A stretch of DNA of 7,717 bases from Candidatus Aminicenantota bacterium (GTDB taxonomy: Bacteria > Acidobacteriota > Aminicenantia > Aminicenantales > UBA8522), in the NCBI GenBank assembly GCA_003524335.1, contig DQHV01000159.1:1-7717 (forward strand), in the 5' to 3' direction. Below, piece after piece: positions 5,813 through 7,717 of this stretch. Made by a program: the position numbers and the translations under genes. How positions within the stretch are numbered: the first letter of the stretch is position 1; each line of letters opens with the position of its first letter. A model generated the notes under the pieces. It was not told where the DNA came from. It saw nothing but the letters and a program-made list of their open reading frames with translations, and did not search any database.

Positions 5813-6046
5813 TTAAACTCTTTTTATTTTCACGATCCAGTCTTTTGGCCCTTGCTGTTCGTATTCCCACTCATACTTTCCCTTCTGTTCAGCTTCAAAC
5901 TGGTAGTGCAGGGGTTTAGGATCATGGTCATTGATGATCCGTAAAGTTTCCCCTGGTTTGAGCCCCTCCCACGATTGAAAGATCTTATCGTGTCTTTCGA
6001 AAGGAGGCATGGGTCGCAGGTCAAGGGTTTGCACTTTATCACTCAT
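5813..6046 (-). CDS. Single-domain DUF2249 protein
   Basis: These 77 residues make up one complete DUF2249 (PF10006) domain: TLDLRPMPPFERHDKIF at about 7-23, GLKPGETLRI near 28-37, the diagnostic NDHDPKPLHYQF at 39-50, and YEWEYEQQGPKDWIVKIKR to the end. The family is of unknown chemistry; it has a SirA/TusA-like small alpha/beta size and often travels with hemerythrin, denitrification and NO-related genes (general knowledge). All diagnostic residues including the HDP motif are kept. The SD AAGGAG is about 8 nt before the ATG. It lies 77 nt after the larger DUF2249-DUF438-hemerythrin gene and is tightly joined to the hemerythrin gene that follows, suggesting that its partner may be that hemerythrin. 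Confidence 0.9.
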   Translation of the reverse strand: MSDKVQTLDLRPMPPFERHDKIFQSWEGLKPGETLRIINDHDPKPLHYQFEAEQKGKYEWEYEQQGPKDWIVKIKRV

Positions 6047-6076
6047 TTTTCACTCCTTCCTCAATATATTCTTTTA

Positions 6077-6120
6077 AAACCGCAATACATCAGTTGGCTT
6101 TCTATGGTTCACGGCGGTTT
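6077..6120. other. Inverted repeat in the gap between the two DUF2249 genes
   Basis: AAACCGC (6077-6083) and GCGGTTT (6114-6120) are perfect 7-bp arms around 30 nt. On the minus strand the second arm runs into TTTTAAAAG. It could be a weak attenuator or a processing site between the two parts of block A. The loop is long and no clear promoter was found in this 77-nt gap. Confidence 0.25.
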
Positions 6121-6123
6121 CTC

Positions 6124-7137
6124 CTAATTTCTCTCTCTTTTGGACACTGTCTTGGTAACATCTTCAGGTGTGAAGCAGCAGTATCCCAGCTTGTCGCACT
6201 GCTTCTTGACGTCTTCCCATTCCTCTTCTGTTAGAACCTGGAGGGCGATCTGATAGAGGATGTTGTCCTCTTTGAAGATATGGCTGTCGAGCTCCTTTGC
6301 CAGATATTCACCCAGTTCGATGACTCTTTCCTTAAATTTCGCGAAAGGAACGTCATCAGAATTATGAGCCAGCTGGTAAAGTGCCTTTTTTCTCTTGCGG
6401 AATTCCTCATGGTCCATCCTCATGATCTTGGGAGGCTCCTCGATGTTCCTCCTTTCCAGCATCGGGAAGAGAATATCTTCCTCTCGCTGATGATGGCTCT
6501 CAGCCTCGACCAGATGATGAGCAATCTCTTTGAGCTTCTCCCTGTCCTCACCCAGTCTTTTATAGCTGTTCCTCTCCTTTAATCTTCCGACAAGAGAGCT
6601 TAACTTTTGCAAGTTGTCCTGGATGATCTTGTGTTCCTCCATCAGGGTGTGGACAGGATGGGGGGCGGAGACTTCGATCCTTTTTTCAACAAGAGAGTCC
6701 TTCATCACCTCAAGATGGATATCGCAGAGACTTTTGCGGACCTCCTCATGAGAAACACCTTCTCTGATAAGCTCTTGCTCCAAATTCCCTATGGTCTTCG
6801 CATCCACACTCTGGAAGAAATCCTTAGCCTTCTGCTTTGTTTCTAAGGAGACCTCGCCCCCTTTCAGCTCTGACAATAGCTCTTTGAGATCTTCTTTTGC
6901 CCCTTTTCTTTCGGCGGTTCTCTTGATATTTAAAATCCACTCATCTGGACCTTCGTTCTCGCAGGAAACTTCAAATTCTTGGCGAGCTTTAAGCAAGAAT
7001 ACCAGTGGAACTGGATTAAATTCGACGATGATCTTAAGGGATGCGCCTGTCCTGAGCTCATCAAGGCTGGGAAAGATTCGTTCCTCCCTTTCCTGATGCT
7101 CCAATCCTCTGACGTCGATGGTTTGGGTCAAATTCAT
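6124..7137 (-). CDS. DUF2249-DUF438-hemerythrin three-domain protein, RIC-like iron site
   Basis: In this 337-residue protein, residues 1-73 are a DUF2249 domain (TIDVRGLEHQEREERIF, then NEGPDEWILNIKR). Its central motif is changed to VEFNPVPLVFLL, losing the HDP of the neighbour gene. Residues about 80-150 are DUF438 (LKELLSELKGGE, then LEQELIREGVSHEEV and LCDIHLEV). Residues about 160-320 are a hemerythrin bundle with His169, His216/Glu220, His243 and His286/Glu290, each carboxylate in an HxxxE pair. The gaps (47, 4, 27, 43, 4) are close to those recalled for E. coli YtfE/RIC (45, 4, 31, 44, 4), which repairs Fe-S clusters damaged by NO. The tail holds Cys314 and the pair Cys320-Cys321 (GYCCFTP). 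The ATG directly follows the upstream TGA. A repair or NO/O2-handling role is inferred. Confidence 0.9.
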   Translation of the reverse strand: MNLTQTIDVRGLEHQEREERIFPSLDELRTGASLKIIVEFNPVPLVFLLKARQEFEVSCENEGPDEWILNIKRTAERKGAKEDLKELLSELKGGEVSLETKQKAKDFFQSVDAKTIGNLEQELIREGVSHEEVRKSLCDIHLEVMKDSLVEKRIEVSAPHPVHTLMEEHKIIQDNLQKLSSLVGRLKERNSYKRLGEDREKLKEIAHHLVEAESHHQREEDILFPMLERRNIEEPPKIMRMDHEEFRKRKKALYQLAHNSDDVPFAKFKERVIELGEYLAKELDSHIFKEDNILYQIALQVLTEEEWEDVKKQCDKLGYCCFTPEDVTKTVSKRERN

Positions 7138-7717
7138 TCAATTCCTCCTTTCTTCAATTCTTAACCAACGGTCTATTCCTTTTCTTTCTACCAGCATGAG
7201 TTTTACCTTTTCCATCCAAAGGTTCTGAAACTCGTGCTGTTCCCCTTCCTTGGCGGCGTCCCAGATAATCTTTTCCAGAAGCTCCTGCAATCGGCTGGCC
7301 TTCTCTACGGAAAAGGGAATCAGCTGTGGATAGAACTTAGCCAAGATTGCTTTGCCGTTATCCAGTCTTTTGAATTCAAATGACATGGCCTCTGGTTCGG
7401 TTCTCTCTGGCCGAAAGCGGAGAAGGTCTTTCCTGCGGAACCGATGACCGAGTCCTCTAAATCCGGAAAGCGGCGCAGCCCCGGTCAGGAAGGTGAACAC
7501 CTGGCCTATCACTCCATAGACTCCCTCATCGGTTGCTCCATAGATGGTGATGCTTATCTCTCCTCGAGCAGGGATGTCCTCTTGATACAGTTTTTTCAAA
7601 GCCTCCTGGCAGATCAAATAAGCTCCGGTCACAGTGGGACAGGCGTGCCCGGCCATCTTGACAGTGTCCGTGTAGCTATATTCAAGAATAGCCTCCTCGA
7701 CCCTAAAGGTACCGAGG
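7138..7717 (-). CDS. FmdE-like protein, 5' end beyond the window
   Basis: The reading frame is open to the window edge, giving 192 visible residues; the first whole codon begins at 7716. A Met at 7656 falls just before the motif GHACPTVTGAYL, too deep inside the fold to be the start, because the preceding residues (VEEAILEYSYTDTVK) read as a normal FmdE lead-in helix. The GH-x-CP motif followed by a helix, the strand ISITIYGATDEGVYGVIGQV and the LTGAAP segment resemble the FmdE family (formylmethanofuran dehydrogenase subunit E-like), whose His and Cys bind metal. The methanogen role does not transfer; FmdE-like proteins are widespread in bacteria with unknown function. Its TGA abuts the next ATG, and its last Arg-Arg codons, AGG AGG, form the SD of the next gene. 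It is thus translationally coupled to the DUF2249-DUF438-hemerythrin gene. Confidence 0.72.
   Translation of the reverse strand, partial: LGTFRVEEAILEYSYTDTVKMAGHACPTVTGAYLICQEALKKLYQEDIPARGEISITIYGATDEGVYGVIGQVFTFLTGAAPLSGFRGLGHRFRRKDLLRFRPERTEPEAMSFEFKRLDNGKAILAKFYPQLIPFSVEKASRLQELLEKIIWDAAKEGEQHEFQNLWMEKVKLMLVERKGIDRWLRIEERRN

Noticed and set aside
7657..7717. Start of the FmdE-like gene at the ATG at 7656, leaving a 5' intergenic region
   Set aside because: The frame stays open to the window edge, the visible upstream residues look like part of the domain, and no SD precedes that ATG.

Overview
All credible genes in this window lie on the minus strand. They fall into three blocks, described here in transcription order from high to low coordinates. 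The organism cannot be named from this sequence. A Tat-exported class V aminotransferase next to a small secreted protein recalls Acidobacteriota, Aminicenantes and related uncultured anaerobes, but that is a weak inference from gene style. The first 2 kb look clearly GC-richer than the stretch from about 4.1 kb to the end; this was judged by eye and not counted.

Block A (7717 to about 5226) is a non-haem iron cluster. It holds the 3' part of an FmdE-like gene, a three-domain DUF2249-DUF438-hemerythrin protein, a single-domain DUF2249 protein, a stand-alone hemerythrin and possibly a 24-codon ORF. Several junctions are coupled: TGA directly followed by ATG, Shine-Dalgarno (SD) sequences inside the upstream gene's tail, and gaps of 15 nt or less. 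A 77-nt gap separates the two DUF2249 genes. The iron ligands of the large protein have nearly the spacing of RIC/YtfE, the iron-sulphur repair protein used under nitric oxide stress.

A palindromic REP/MITE-like element (5110-5196) separates block A from a lone DsrE-family gene (4668-5084) that has no visible ribosome binding site.

Block B (4476 to 1987) is a nitric oxide reduction operon: an NsrR-like Rrf2 regulator, norC and norB. A near-consensus sigma70 promoter, TTGACA-N17-TATCAT, lies just upstream of the regulator. A 19-bp inverted repeat, TGATAC-N7-GTATCA, sits in its spacer and -10 box, as expected for autorepression relieved by NO. NorB keeps every metal ligand of cytochrome c-dependent NO reductase. 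NorC is unusual in carrying a second cytochrome c domain with its own CxxCH and Met.

Block C (1841 to 24) is an export-linked pair behind its own promoter (TTGACA-N18-TACAAT): a Tat-signal class V aminotransferase and a small Sec-secreted protein of unknown function.

The most economical reading is an NO-stress island. NsrR would sense NO, the NorCB complex would reduce it to N2O, and the hemerythrin/DUF2249/DUF438/FmdE-like set may handle iron, O2 or NO, or repair damaged iron centres. The link between block A and block B is inferred from neighbourhood and ligand spacing; no shared operator was seen upstream of block A because its promoter lies outside the window.
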